From Nitrospira sp. (GTDB lineage: Bacteria > Nitrospirota > Nitrospiria > Nitrospirales > Nitrospiraceae), in assembly GCA_025936075.1 (NCBI GenBank), contig JAICUC010000002.1:1-41630 (forward strand): 41,630 bases of DNA, given 5' to 3'. Of the stretch, positions 24,462 through 32,619 are shown in pieces. The notes under the pieces are model-generated. The model saw only the letters and a list, made by a program, of their open reading frames with translations. It made no database searches and had not been told where the DNA came from. Position 1 is the first letter of the stretch. Each line of letters begins with the position of its first letter. Both the position numbers and the translations under genes were made by a program.

Positions 24462-25580
24462 CTAGTTGACGGCCTGAAGGGTCACGGAAACCTGCTCACG
24501 CCGATTTCCCCGCACAATCTCCACGCTCACTTGGTCGCCGACTTTGTGCGCTTCCATCACATCCATTAGGTCATCAATGGTAGCCACCGGCTTTCCGGCG
24601 ACCGAGACGATGACATCGCCGAGTTGAATCCGCCCGATCATGGTTTCACGCGCCCCCTTGAGCCCTGCGCGATCGGCGGCACCGCCGCGCGTCACCTTGC
24701 CGATAATGACTCCCTTGATGTTCCATCGCTTCGCCATGGCGTCCGGCACGAGCGAGACACCCAAACCTGGGCGAATGAGCTTGCCGTGCTTGATGAGTTC
24801 CGGGACGATGCGGTTCACCATATCGACCGGGACGGCGAATCCGATTCCTGCGTACGCTCCGCTCGGACTCACGATTTGTGTATTGACTCCGATTAATCGC
24901 CCGGCCCCGTCAAGAAGCGGGCCGCCCGAATTTCCGGGATTGATCGCCGCATCGGTCTGGATCACACCTTCAATCGTCCGATTCGACAGGGATTTGATGG
25001 TTCGCCCCAATGCACTCACGACCCCGGTCGTCAAGGTATGATCGAGCCCGAACGGATTCCCGATCGCCAGCACTTTTTGCCCCACCCGCAAATCATGCGA
25101 GGAACCGATCGCCAACGGCTCCACATGACCATCCGGAACCTGAATTTGCAATACCGCCAGATCGTGATCCGGGTCTGCACCGACCAGTTTTGCCTCCTGT
25201 TCGCTGCGATCGGCCAATGTGACCCTGATCGCATGGGCACCGTAGATGACATGAAAGTTGGTGACGATATGGCCTTGCTTGCTCCACACAAAACCGGACC
25301 CTGAACCCTGAGGCACTTCCATGACGTTAAGCGACCAGACATCTTGTTGGATCGCTGTGTTGGCGATGAACACGACGGATTTGGTCGCACGTTCAAACAC
25401 CGCAATCGTCGATCGTTCATCGGCACTCAGTTCCACCGGAGAGGGGCTCACCGGGCGTGGCTTCCCTTCAGGGCCGTCATAGACGGCACCCAGCGGCTTG
25501 CCCCACTCCGCCGCATGGATCGGTGAGTACAGTATCGACGTCACAAGAAGCAGTGTCAGGAATCCGACGTGGCTATTCAC
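24462..25580 (-). CDS. Exported HtrA/DegP-like serine protease
   Basis: A periplasmic trypsin-like protease with one PDZ domain. With the GTG start at 25580 it has 372 residues and a clean signal peptide (hydrophobic core FLTLLLVTSIL, cleavage near Ala-Ala). The catalytic triad is complete: H110 in VTNFHVIYG, D140 in DPDHDLAVLQ and S218 in NPGNSGGPLLDG. The PDZ domain spans roughly 265-370. The GTG follows AGG at 6 nt and overlaps the yjbQ stop by 8 nt. A start at 25616 would overlap yjbQ by 44 nt and weaken the signal peptide. It lies 78 nt before ARC, apparently in the same transcription unit, though its product would be in another compartment. Confidence 0.9.
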   Translation of the reverse strand: MNSHVGFLTLLLVTSILYSPIHAAEWGKPLGAVYDGPEGKPRPVSPSPVELSADERSTIAVFERATKSVVFIANTAIQQDVWSLNVMEVPQGSGSGFVWSKQGHIVTNFHVIYGAHAIRVTLADRSEQEAKLVGADPDHDLAVLQIQVPDGHVEPLAIGSSHDLRVGQKVLAIGNPFGLDHTLTTGVVSALGRTIKSLSNRTIEGVIQTDAAINPGNSGGPLLDGAGRLIGVNTQIVSPSGAYAGIGFAVPVDMVNRIVPELIKHGKLIRPGLGVSLVPDAMAKRWNIKGVIIGKVTRGGAADRAGLKGARETMIGRIQLGDVIVSVAGKPVATIDDLMDVMEAHKVGDQVSVEIVRGNRREQVSVTLQAVN

Positions 25581-25998
25581 CCAGAACCTGCACGACGAGT
25601 TCACGCGTTCTGGCACGGGTATCGAAATCCACGACTACGAGTTGCTGCCATGTGCCGAGCAGAAGCGCACCATCAGCAAAGGGAATGGTGACGGACGGTC
25701 CCTGGAGTTGCCCTCGAAGATGGCTGTGGCCGTTGTCCTCGCCGGGATTGACCGTGTTGTGCTGCCACCGGTTGTCAGGAGGAACGAGACGATCCCAAAA
25801 GGTTTTCGTGTCGGCCCGAATTCCCGGTTCGTCTTCAATAATCATGACGGAAGCGGTGGTGTGTTTGACGAATATCGTCACGATTCCCGCTTTCAGACTG
25901 CAACCAGCCAAAGCGCCGGCAACGGATTTGGTGATATTGTCAATCTGCGTATCACCTGCCATACGGATCGTGAGCGAAACGGTGTGGACGCCCATCAT
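25573..25998 (-). CDS. YjbQ-family protein (UPF0047)
   Basis: The 141-residue protein is a clear YjbQ-family member. It carries HTTASVMIIEDEPG near residue 46, GHSHLRGQLQGPS near residue 90 and LLLGTWQQLVVVDFD near residue 113, with metal-binding histidines in the first two. Members have weak thiamine-phosphate synthase activity, but their real function is not settled. The start overlaps the stop of the HD-domain gene as ATGA, and its 3' end overlaps the protease gene, so the three are tightly linked. Confidence 0.92.
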   Translation of the reverse strand: MMGVHTVSLTIRMAGDTQIDNITKSVAGALAGCSLKAGIVTIFVKHTTASVMIIEDEPGIRADTKTFWDRLVPPDNRWQHNTVNPGEDNGHSHLRGQLQGPSVTIPFADGALLLGTWQQLVVVDFDTRARTRELVVQVLGE

Positions 25999-26876
25999 AG
26001 TCTCCGATCCGTGAGACCGCGAAGGTAGCGACGGTCGCTCGGGGTCAGCGGCTCGCCTCTCGCGTCTTCCAAAATGGAATCGAACACCCCCTCTGCTGCC
26101 AGCGCCCTTACTGCGCGCAAGACTTGACTGCTTAGAATGCCTTCTTGTCCCAGCTTGTCGAGATAGGCAAAAGCTTCCGGCAAGCTCTCTTTGTTCCGAG
26201 CATAATAATCGCGTCCCCGCCGCTGATTGTTGTAAGCCTCAAACTGCTCGCAGGCGACGAGAATTTCAGCCAGTTGCCGCACCCAGGTCTTCGCCTGAGC
26301 CAGCCGTTCCGGGTAATAGTAATACAGCATTACTTGCTGCATCCAAGGTTGCCACTCGATGCCAAGCGTCTTCAGCTTCGGCTTCACCGCACGCAATCGT
26401 CGAGCAAGGCGTCGAGCATAACCCAACCGCATTTCAATCTGCTCGACAGCCCACGGGTCCATGGGTATTCCGGAGGCGATCAGAGCCCGGCGATACAACG
26501 AAACGAACGCTTCGGTCTCCCGACCATACGTCGTCTTGGGGTGAAGGACACGCCATTCACGAGGTCTCGTTGGAATGCCCCGTTGCTTGGCCCACGACCA
26601 AATCGTTCCAAAGAGTTGCCGGTCGAGGCCGGCACGGCCCAGGTCGTGCAAAAGGCAGGCAACATGATAGCGCCGTATCCGATCACGCGGGTGTCCTAAG
26701 CGATCAGCGACGGTCACACACATCTTCGCCGTCCGCACGGCATGCGGCCGATCATAGCCGCGGATTGTTCGTCCCGGTCGACGAGGGTGCGGATAATCGT
26801 AAAGTTTTATAAGAGCCTTCGTGAGAGAACGAGGAACTTCCGGCGGTTCCAATCGGCGGGATTCTGATAGAGTCAT
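25995..26876 (-). CDS. HD-domain protein, putative phosphohydrolase
   Basis: The 293-residue protein has an HD-type metal site: His in YDRPHAVRTAK near residue 45, HD in ACLLHDLGRAGLDR near residue 72, and a likely later His/Asp. This predicts a metal-dependent phosphohydrolase, perhaps on a nucleotide, with substrate unknown. The second half is helical and very rich in Arg and Tyr (VMLYYYYPERLAQAK). There is no GYP motif, so it is not an HD-GYP c-di-GMP phosphodiesterase. It is the first gene of the run that leads into the proteasome cluster. No clear ribosome-binding site precedes the ATG. Confidence 0.8.
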   Translation of the reverse strand: MTLSESRRLEPPEVPRSLTKALIKLYDYPHPRRPGRTIRGYDRPHAVRTAKMCVTVADRLGHPRDRIRRYHVACLLHDLGRAGLDRQLFGTIWSWAKQRGIPTRPREWRVLHPKTTYGRETEAFVSLYRRALIASGIPMDPWAVEQIEMRLGYARRLARRLRAVKPKLKTLGIEWQPWMQQVMLYYYYPERLAQAKTWVRQLAEILVACEQFEAYNNQRRGRDYYARNKESLPEAFAYLDKLGQEGILSSQVLRAVRALAAEGVFDSILEDARGEPLTPSDRRYLRGLTDRRL

Positions 26877-27024
26877 AGTTCGTAGCGAGAACTGAACAAC
26901 GAGCAGATGGACGAGGATATCGTCGGCTGAAACGGCGTGTCAAGGCGGCTCCGAGGAATCGGCTCGCTCAATCAAGCGGACTTTGCTATGCTTGCCTACG
27001 ACATACAGTGAGGACATTAAGATA

Positions 27025-27663
27025 ATGAACCGGGTACGAATCTGTTGCCTCGTCGCGGCTTCGGCCATCGCCATGGAACCGGTGTGCGGCCGCGCCGGAT
27101 CGTTAGACCATTTGACCGATTTGACCGGCCGCGTACAGGCCGTCGTGACATTGAAGGGGCGCGACAACTTCACCAGCGAATATCGCTATGACGTCAGTGT
27201 CAGAAACCTCTCCCCCGACGCGATCATCGGTGACTCACTGGTCATCGTGCTGGACAAAATTACCAACTTGGCCGGGGACGACCGAGAAGGGCTCACGGGT
27301 GAATCCTTCCTGAAACGATTCGACGTGCTGGATCAAGACGGCCAGACAGACGACGAGAAACCATATTTCCGCGTTCCGGCTGCAGCTTCCCCCGACCTCG
27401 TACCGCAAGCCGATAGCCTTCCCGCCATGGTCCGAATCAGGAATCGGGATTATGTGGCGGTCTTCACTCCATCGTTCAAAGTGCTGGGACAGAAGCGGCC
27501 ACCTCCGGAAGCGAAGCGTGCGGAGTCCTCAATATCTTCCACACCTTCCGCTCCTGGACAATCGGCAACAGCCAATCGCAATGCGGTCGAGAAGTTGATT
27601 CAACTGCTGATCAAAAAAGGCATCTTGACTGAAGATGAGTGGCGCAAGGCGAATCAGCCATGA
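27025..27663 (+). CDS. Exported protein of unknown function with SHOCT-like C-terminus
   Basis: I do not recognise the main body of this 212-residue protein. The N-terminus MNRVRICCLVAASAIAM is a signal peptide. Residues about 25-140 are strand-rich (QAVVTLKGRDNFTSEYRYDV), perhaps an immunoglobulin-like domain. A Pro/Ser-rich linker precedes a final helix pair (EKLIQLLIKKGILTEDEW) resembling SHOCT-type short C-terminal domains, usually thought to mediate oligomer contacts. An ATG at 27025 after GAGGA is preferred over an upstream start at 26983, which would bury the signal peptide. Its stop overlaps the next ATG (ATGA). Confidence 0.75.
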   Translation: MNRVRICCLVAASAIAMEPVCGRAGSLDHLTDLTGRVQAVVTLKGRDNFTSEYRYDVSVRNLSPDAIIGDSLVIVLDKITNLAGDDREGLTGESFLKRFDVLDQDGQTDDEKPYFRVPAAASPDLVPQADSLPAMVRIRNRDYVAVFTPSFKVLGQKRPPPEAKRAESSISSTPSAPGQSATANRNAVEKLIQLLIKKGILTEDEWRKANQP

Positions 27664-28085
27664 CGGACGCGTGCATGGCGTGCCGGAGAACTTGGCCGAG
27701 AGAAGACCATTTCATCGCAGATCTCGGATTGTCGAAGGTCTATCTCCATGATGACCAATTCTTCTTAGGCTGGACCGTCGTGGTCTTCCAGCGCCATGCC
27801 ACTGAGTTATTCCAGCTTGCACCCACCGAACGCTTTCAGTTGATTGAAGAGGTCAGCCGAGTGGCCAAGACTGTAGCCGAGATCTACCAGGCTCAGAAAA
27901 TCAACTACGAACTCCTCGGGAACCAACTCCCTCATATCCATTGGCATATCATTCCTCGTCTGGCAAACGATCCGGCCCCACTGGAACCGGTCTGGCGGGT
28001 ACCGCACAGTCCTCTTCTTTTGACGGGAGCAGCGCGTCATGAAGCCATCGACCGCCTGGCACACCTCCTTCGCATGGCCCGGTGA
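27660..28085 (+). CDS. HIT-family nucleotide hydrolase/transferase
   Basis: The 141-residue protein has the histidine-triad motif LPHIHWHIIPRL near residue 93, with the central His as the likely nucleophile on nucleotide alpha-phosphates. The upstream segment FQRHATELFQLAPTER is also typical. A CMAC pair near the N-terminus could bind metal. The substrate could be a dinucleoside polyphosphate or a nucleotidyl phosphoramidate. Start and upstream stop overlap as ATGA, so it is probably translated together with the exported protein before it, although the two work in different compartments. Confidence 0.88.
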   Translation: MTDACMACRRTWPREDHFIADLGLSKVYLHDDQFFLGWTVVVFQRHATELFQLAPTERFQLIEEVSRVAKTVAEIYQAQKINYELLGNQLPHIHWHIIPRLANDPAPLEPVWRVPHSPLLLTGAARHEAIDRLAHLLRMAR

Positions 28086-28170
28086 ACCTGGTCGTTCCAT
28101 ATTATTGCACATGGTAGAGATAGTATAATTGTTGACTATCGTGCTTTCTGTCGAGCGTGAAAGTTTGCCG

Positions 28171-29391
28171 ATGCGTCCCAGATCGATACTGTTGGCCCTC
28201 ACCATTGCCGCGACTGTTTACGCTTCGTCTGCCGCCCGTTCTCATTCACTGGACGAACGCAATCTCTCCGACGACGGGAATTCGCCACAGGCGTCCGAGG
28301 CGACGCCAGGATTTGGGTTCAACGAACCGACCGACGCGGTGACGGAGGTCGCATCGCTGCGCCGAACAATCCGTCTCTTACCAAACGATCCGGACTACCG
28401 GTTAAAACTAGCCGGAGCCCTTTCCCGTGTCGGCGATGTGGATGCAGCGGTTGAGGAATGCCGCGCGGCGATTACATTGCAACCTGATGACGGGAACGCC
28501 CATCTCCAGCTGGGTCTCATGCTCATGGCGAAACAAGAATGGCGGGCCGCCGCTTCCGCTCTGGGCGAGGCAATCCGACTGGAACCTGATCTGACCCACG
28601 CGCACTACAGCCTGGGAAGCGTCTACTACTCCCTCGGCAATGTGACCGCCGCCGTTCAATCCTATCGACGGACGCTCGGATTGCGCCCGCATTTCCCAGA
28701 CGCACATTATCGACTCGCGCTGTTGTTGAGAATTGCAGGACGCACGCGAGAAGCCGTGCAGCATCTGGAAACGGCGGCAACCGGTGGGGTGCCTCAGGCC
28801 CGATTGTTTCTCGGCAATGCCTACCAGACCGGGCAGGGCATCGAGAAAAATCTCGGTTTGGCGATCTTTTGGTGGATGCAAGCCGCCGACCTCGGTCAGC
28901 AAACCGCCGCCGATTCATTGTCCAAGGTGAGACGCCAAGCGCTTTCCTCGGAATCGACGAAGCAGCGACGCGTGGAATTGCAGAGCGCGTTGCAGACATA
29001 TCGCAACACCCTATGGAACGACTTTCCCGATATCAGTCGCCCGACTCAACAGCAATCGCTAGGAAAGGTCCTGCTGGAGCAAAACCGTGCGGAAGATGCG
29101 GTTCCGGTCCTGTTGAAGGAATGCTTCGCGTTGAGCGAAGAGGCCCACGCAGAACTGGCCACACTCTATGAAACCGGATGGGAACAATCTCTGAAGCCGT
29201 ACAACAAGAACATTCTGACCTGTTTTGAATCGACCTCGTCCGACGGCTTCGATCCGGCGAAGAAAATCCTGGCTCGTATCTATGCCAAGGGGCTCGGTCT
29301 GGATGCCGACATTCCGAAAGCCAAGGCGCTCATCAAAAGCCTTCCCAAACAAGAAACACAATCCTTGCTCGAGGAGTTAAGGCTCAACTAG
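28171..29391 (+). CDS. Exported TPR/Sel1-repeat protein
   Basis: The 406-residue protein has a signal peptide (SILLALTIAATVYASSAA). At least three tetratricopeptide repeats follow between about 60 and 190, for example NAHLQLGLMLMAKQEWRAAA and HAHYSLGSVYYSLGNVTAAV-type units, then a Sel1-like unit (PQARLFLGNAYQTGQGIEKN) and a second one near the end (ARIYAKGLGLDADIPKAKAL). It is probably a periplasmic scaffold. Start codons upstream (28129, 28141) would spoil the signal peptide, and the ribosome-binding site at 28171 is weak. The gene for a CHASE2 membrane regulator begins 4 nt after its stop, so the two are probably co-expressed. Confidence 0.82.
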   Translation: MRPRSILLALTIAATVYASSAARSHSLDERNLSDDGNSPQASEATPGFGFNEPTDAVTEVASLRRTIRLLPNDPDYRLKLAGALSRVGDVDAAVEECRAAITLQPDDGNAHLQLGLMLMAKQEWRAAASALGEAIRLEPDLTHAHYSLGSVYYSLGNVTAAVQSYRRTLGLRPHFPDAHYRLALLLRIAGRTREAVQHLETAATGGVPQARLFLGNAYQTGQGIEKNLGLAIFWWMQAADLGQQTAADSLSKVRRQALSSESTKQRRVELQSALQTYRNTLWNDFPDISRPTQQQSLGKVLLEQNRAEDAVPVLLKECFALSEEAHAELATLYETGWEQSLKPYNKNILTCFESTSSDGFDPAKKILARIYAKGLGLDADIPKAKALIKSLPKQETQSLLEELRLN

Positions 29392-29395
29392 TCGT

Positions 29396-32047
29396 ATGCT
29401 GGACCGGCAGAAATCCTGGCGCCTGTTCATCGCGTCGATTCCTCTGCAAGCGCTGGGCATCGGCTCGCTGGCCATGCTGCTGTCGGCGATACTGTGGTCC
29501 GCCGCCCCCGCGACCTTGACGGCACTGGATTATACCGTCTACGACATGTGGCTTCGCCACCGCGCGACCGCCCAGCTCAACCCTTCCCTGGCTATCGTGG
29601 CTCGCGACGCGGCCAGTGAAGAACGATTCGGGAGAGGCTCTTGGGACCGCGGCATCCTCGCTCAGTTGATTGCGACAATCCATGAGGCCGGCGCCGCCGT
29701 CGTCGGCATCGACCATCGATTGAACCAGGGGAGCCCTGCTCAGCTTGGTGGAGTTGCGAGCGATGCGCTCTTCCTTGAAGCGCTTCGTATGGCATCACCC
29801 GTTGTCCTGATTCACGATGCCGATTCACTCCTACAGTCAGACGCCGCGATCTACGGACATATCACAGTCACGAGTGATCCCGATCATGTCGCGCGCCACA
29901 TTCCGTCCGCTGCCAGGATCGGAACACAAACCGTTCCAGCTTTTGGTTCGATCCTATCCGACGTCTTTCACCGAGAAGCCAGGACGCCCATACAGTTTCT
30001 TTCAAGCCGCCCTGATGCCGACGTTCTGCTGGACATAGTCGGCGACGGATCTCTGGCGGCTCTTCAGCCGATCCCATTGTCATCCGTCTGGAACGCAATC
30101 GAACGCCACGACGAGCCGCAATTGGCTTCTTGGTTCAAGGACAAAGCCGTCGTGATCCGATCAAGTCCTGAAAGCCCGTCGACATGGCTTTTACCCTCCA
30201 ACGTGACGGTCGACGGCATGACCATCCACCTCCATTTCCTCAATGCCTTACTCAACCATGAACGGATCGACTCACTCAGCTGGTTCGGCCGCTTCACCGT
30301 CACCATCATGCTGACTTCGCTGGCCGCCTGGATCCTCTTACAGTTTCGTGGGATGATGGGTCTCCTGCTTGCCGGTGCCGTCGTTGTTTTGTATGGGTCA
30401 GTGGCCATCGCGGCGTTGAACGTGACATCTCTCGTGATGCCGATCGCCACTCCGCTCATAGCCTCATTGTCGGTCTTTATCGGCACTGCCGTTTGGGTAA
30501 ATCTGACGGCACGCCAGCGTCTGATCTTGCTGGAACGCGACATGATCCGCATCCAGCAAGAGTCTGCTGCGGTAAAAGAAGCTCTTGTCCTCCATGAGGA
30601 CCGAGCGGAAACCCTTGAGGAAGATTTGGAAACAGCCAACGCGGCAATCGCTTTTTCGGCCGGGCAACGGGAAGAATTGACCAAAGCAACAAGCTTACTG
30701 CGGCTCCAAATCGCTGAAGCGCAGAGTCAGGAACAGAATGCTCGTCGGCACCTTCAGGAACTGGAACGGCAGATCGGCGATCTCCGTACCGCAAGCACCG
30801 TATCACACGCCATCGGCGATGCCGAGCTCAACTGGCTCCAAAACGAATCCCGCCAATTCGGCATCATCACCCACGATCGTTCCCTGCTTCGGTTGTTTCA
30901 CGACGTGAAGAAAAGCGCCAAGTCTTCGTTGACCGTCCTGCTTCTCGGAGAACCAGGTACCGGGAAAGAGCTCTTCGCACGCGCAATCCATCGGCTCAGT
31001 CCACGGTCGGGAAAGAACTTCACCGCCGTCAATATGGCGGCCATACCTCCGGAGCTGTTTGAAAGTGAACTTTTCGGCCATGTGAAGGGCAGTTTCACCG
31101 GAGCCACGAATGACCGTCGCGGCTATTTCGGTCTCGCGGACCACGGCACGATCTTTCTCGACGAGATCGGTGACCTTCGGATGGACCATCAGAGCAAATT
31201 ACTGAGAGTGCTTCAGGACAAATCATTCTATCGAGTCGGCGCCACCGTTCCGACGACGGTAGACGTTCGGATCGTGGCCGCGACCAATCGCGACCTCCGG
31301 AAAGGCGTGTCGGAGGGATGGTTTCGCGAGGACTTGTACTTCCGACTGACCGGGATGGTCTTCTACCTCCCGCCGCTACGCGAGCGCGCCGAAGACATTC
31401 CACTTCTGGCCGACATTTTCCTGAACCAGCTTGCTGAGTCAATGGGGAAGCCGGTCCCTCGACTGACGAATGAGGCGCTTCGTGCATTGACCGACCACGA
31501 CTGGAAAGGAAATGTGCGGGAGCTCCGCCACTGTTTAGAACAGGCCGTCACGCTGAACGATGGACCCCTTCTAACCGGCGACTCGCTCAGGCTTGACGAA
31601 GAACATGGACGATCGAGAAGACGTACCGGATTGATGGTCCCCAATCTGGCCGGCGATGAGGCGGTCTTGAACTGTTTGAGACGACATGGCTTCGATATGC
31701 AGTCCACGGCCAAAACGCTTGGCTGGGATCGCAGCACGGTGACACAGCGCTTGAAGGGTCTCTGCTTTCAGGCACTGGTAGAAGCCAACGGCGATCACGC
31801 CAAGGCTGCGCTGGATATTGCCGGAGATCCGAGCCATCTCAGAACCGCTGAATTAAAACTCAGAGACTACTATGGCTATTTGCAGACTGTGATTGCCCCT
31901 TTCACCACCGCCGAAGAAGCGCTTGCCGATTGCAGACGTCGTTTCAAGAACCTTCCTGAACGCCACTTCGCAGCGGTTGAATCCCTGGTACGGCAATATT
32001 TTCATCGGGGTCAACCATTGTCCGTCCTATCCACCCAGCGCCGCTGA
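29396..32047 (+). CDS. Membrane-bound CHASE2 sigma-54-dependent transcriptional activator
   Basis: The 883-residue protein joins an extracytoplasmic CHASE2-type sensor to a sigma-54 activator. A first membrane helix lies at about 14-38. The CHASE2 region spans about 40-290 (ALDYTVYDMWLRHR at its start), followed by two or three membrane helices at about 300-370, a long coiled coil at about 375-480, then the AAA domain. Walker A GEPGTGKE is near 518, the sigma-54 contact loop reads GSFTGA near 565 instead of GAFTGA, and Walker B TIFLDEIGDL follows. A Fis-like helix-turn-helix lies near 760-785, followed by about 95 extra residues. The ligand and target genes are unknown. Confidence 0.9.
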   Translation: MLDRQKSWRLFIASIPLQALGIGSLAMLLSAILWSAAPATLTALDYTVYDMWLRHRATAQLNPSLAIVARDAASEERFGRGSWDRGILAQLIATIHEAGAAVVGIDHRLNQGSPAQLGGVASDALFLEALRMASPVVLIHDADSLLQSDAAIYGHITVTSDPDHVARHIPSAARIGTQTVPAFGSILSDVFHREARTPIQFLSSRPDADVLLDIVGDGSLAALQPIPLSSVWNAIERHDEPQLASWFKDKAVVIRSSPESPSTWLLPSNVTVDGMTIHLHFLNALLNHERIDSLSWFGRFTVTIMLTSLAAWILLQFRGMMGLLLAGAVVVLYGSVAIAALNVTSLVMPIATPLIASLSVFIGTAVWVNLTARQRLILLERDMIRIQQESAAVKEALVLHEDRAETLEEDLETANAAIAFSAGQREELTKATSLLRLQIAEAQSQEQNARRHLQELERQIGDLRTASTVSHAIGDAELNWLQNESRQFGIITHDRSLLRLFHDVKKSAKSSLTVLLLGEPGTGKELFARAIHRLSPRSGKNFTAVNMAAIPPELFESELFGHVKGSFTGATNDRRGYFGLADHGTIFLDEIGDLRMDHQSKLLRVLQDKSFYRVGATVPTTVDVRIVAATNRDLRKGVSEGWFREDLYFRLTGMVFYLPPLRERAEDIPLLADIFLNQLAESMGKPVPRLTNEALRALTDHDWKGNVRELRHCLEQAVTLNDGPLLTGDSLRLDEEHGRSRRRTGLMVPNLAGDEAVLNCLRRHGFDMQSTAKTLGWDRSTVTQRLKGLCFQALVEANGDHAKAALDIAGDPSHLRTAELKLRDYYGYLQTVIAPFTTAEEALADCRRRFKNLPERHFAAVESLVRQYFHRGQPLSVLSTQRR

Positions 32048-32123
32048 GCCGTGACTGCCGACCGTCGGCGGCGGCTAAGGGGTCTTGATCGCCGATTGAT
32101 GGACGGTTGTTCGGATTGTGTAG

Positions 32124-32585
32124 TCAGAGTGATTTGCATACCACAGATGTGACACGAAGCACTGCTTCTTGTTGAAAACGCGTTTTGTAGGACGCAATAA
32201 TTTCCTGGACAGCTTCGTTGGGCCTGTCATCCTCCGGATGGACGAGACTCAGAACATACGACGGTTCACGTATGATTTTCCCTGAAGCCGACCGCCATTG
32301 ACCGGAGGCCTGCCAGGTCGAAAGCCCTTCAGGAAAACGGGGGGTGACCGTTTCGCTGAGAAATTGCGCCCAGGCTTCCGGCGTGACGTGACCGGACGGC
32401 GTTTCTGTTCCGAAATACAGCAATTCTTGCACCGAGAGTCGCTCATATCCACCGCAGGGGATAACGTTCGCGGTTCCGCAGCCGACGAGCGAAAAGAGCA
32501 ACAGCGCAGTACATGTGTTCTGAAACACGTTCCCGGTGACAATCTGCACTCTAGACCGGTCAACGACGTTCGGATAAATCCGCAT
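32124..32585 (-). CDS. DUF3574 lipoprotein
   Basis: The 153-residue protein has a lipoprotein signal ending LLLFSLVGCG, so it is probably anchored to a membrane. The rest matches DUF3574: ELLYFGTETPSG, WAQFLSETVTPRFPEGLS, ASGQWRSASGKIIREPS and a final strand ending in Cys. The function of the family is unknown. Starts at internal GTGs (codons 13 or 20) are possible and would give a shorter, more usual signal peptide. It lies 34 nt downstream of the DUF2235 gene and is probably co-transcribed with it. Confidence 0.8.
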   Translation of the reverse strand: MRIYPNVVDRSRVQIVTGNVFQNTCTALLLFSLVGCGTANVIPCGGYERLSVQELLYFGTETPSGHVTPEAWAQFLSETVTPRFPEGLSTWQASGQWRSASGKIIREPSYVLSLVHPEDDRPNEAVQEIIASYKTRFQQEAVLRVTSVVCKSL

Positions 32586-32619
32586 ATCAAGCGAAGCTTC
32601 AAATACTCAATAAAACAGT

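Noticed and set aside
25995-26876. HD-GYP c-di-GMP phosphodiesterase
   Set aside because: The HD site is present but no GYP motif can be found.
32048-32123. GCCGA/TCGGC stem between two convergent genes
   Set aside because: Only 5 bp and no U-tract, so not supported as a terminator.
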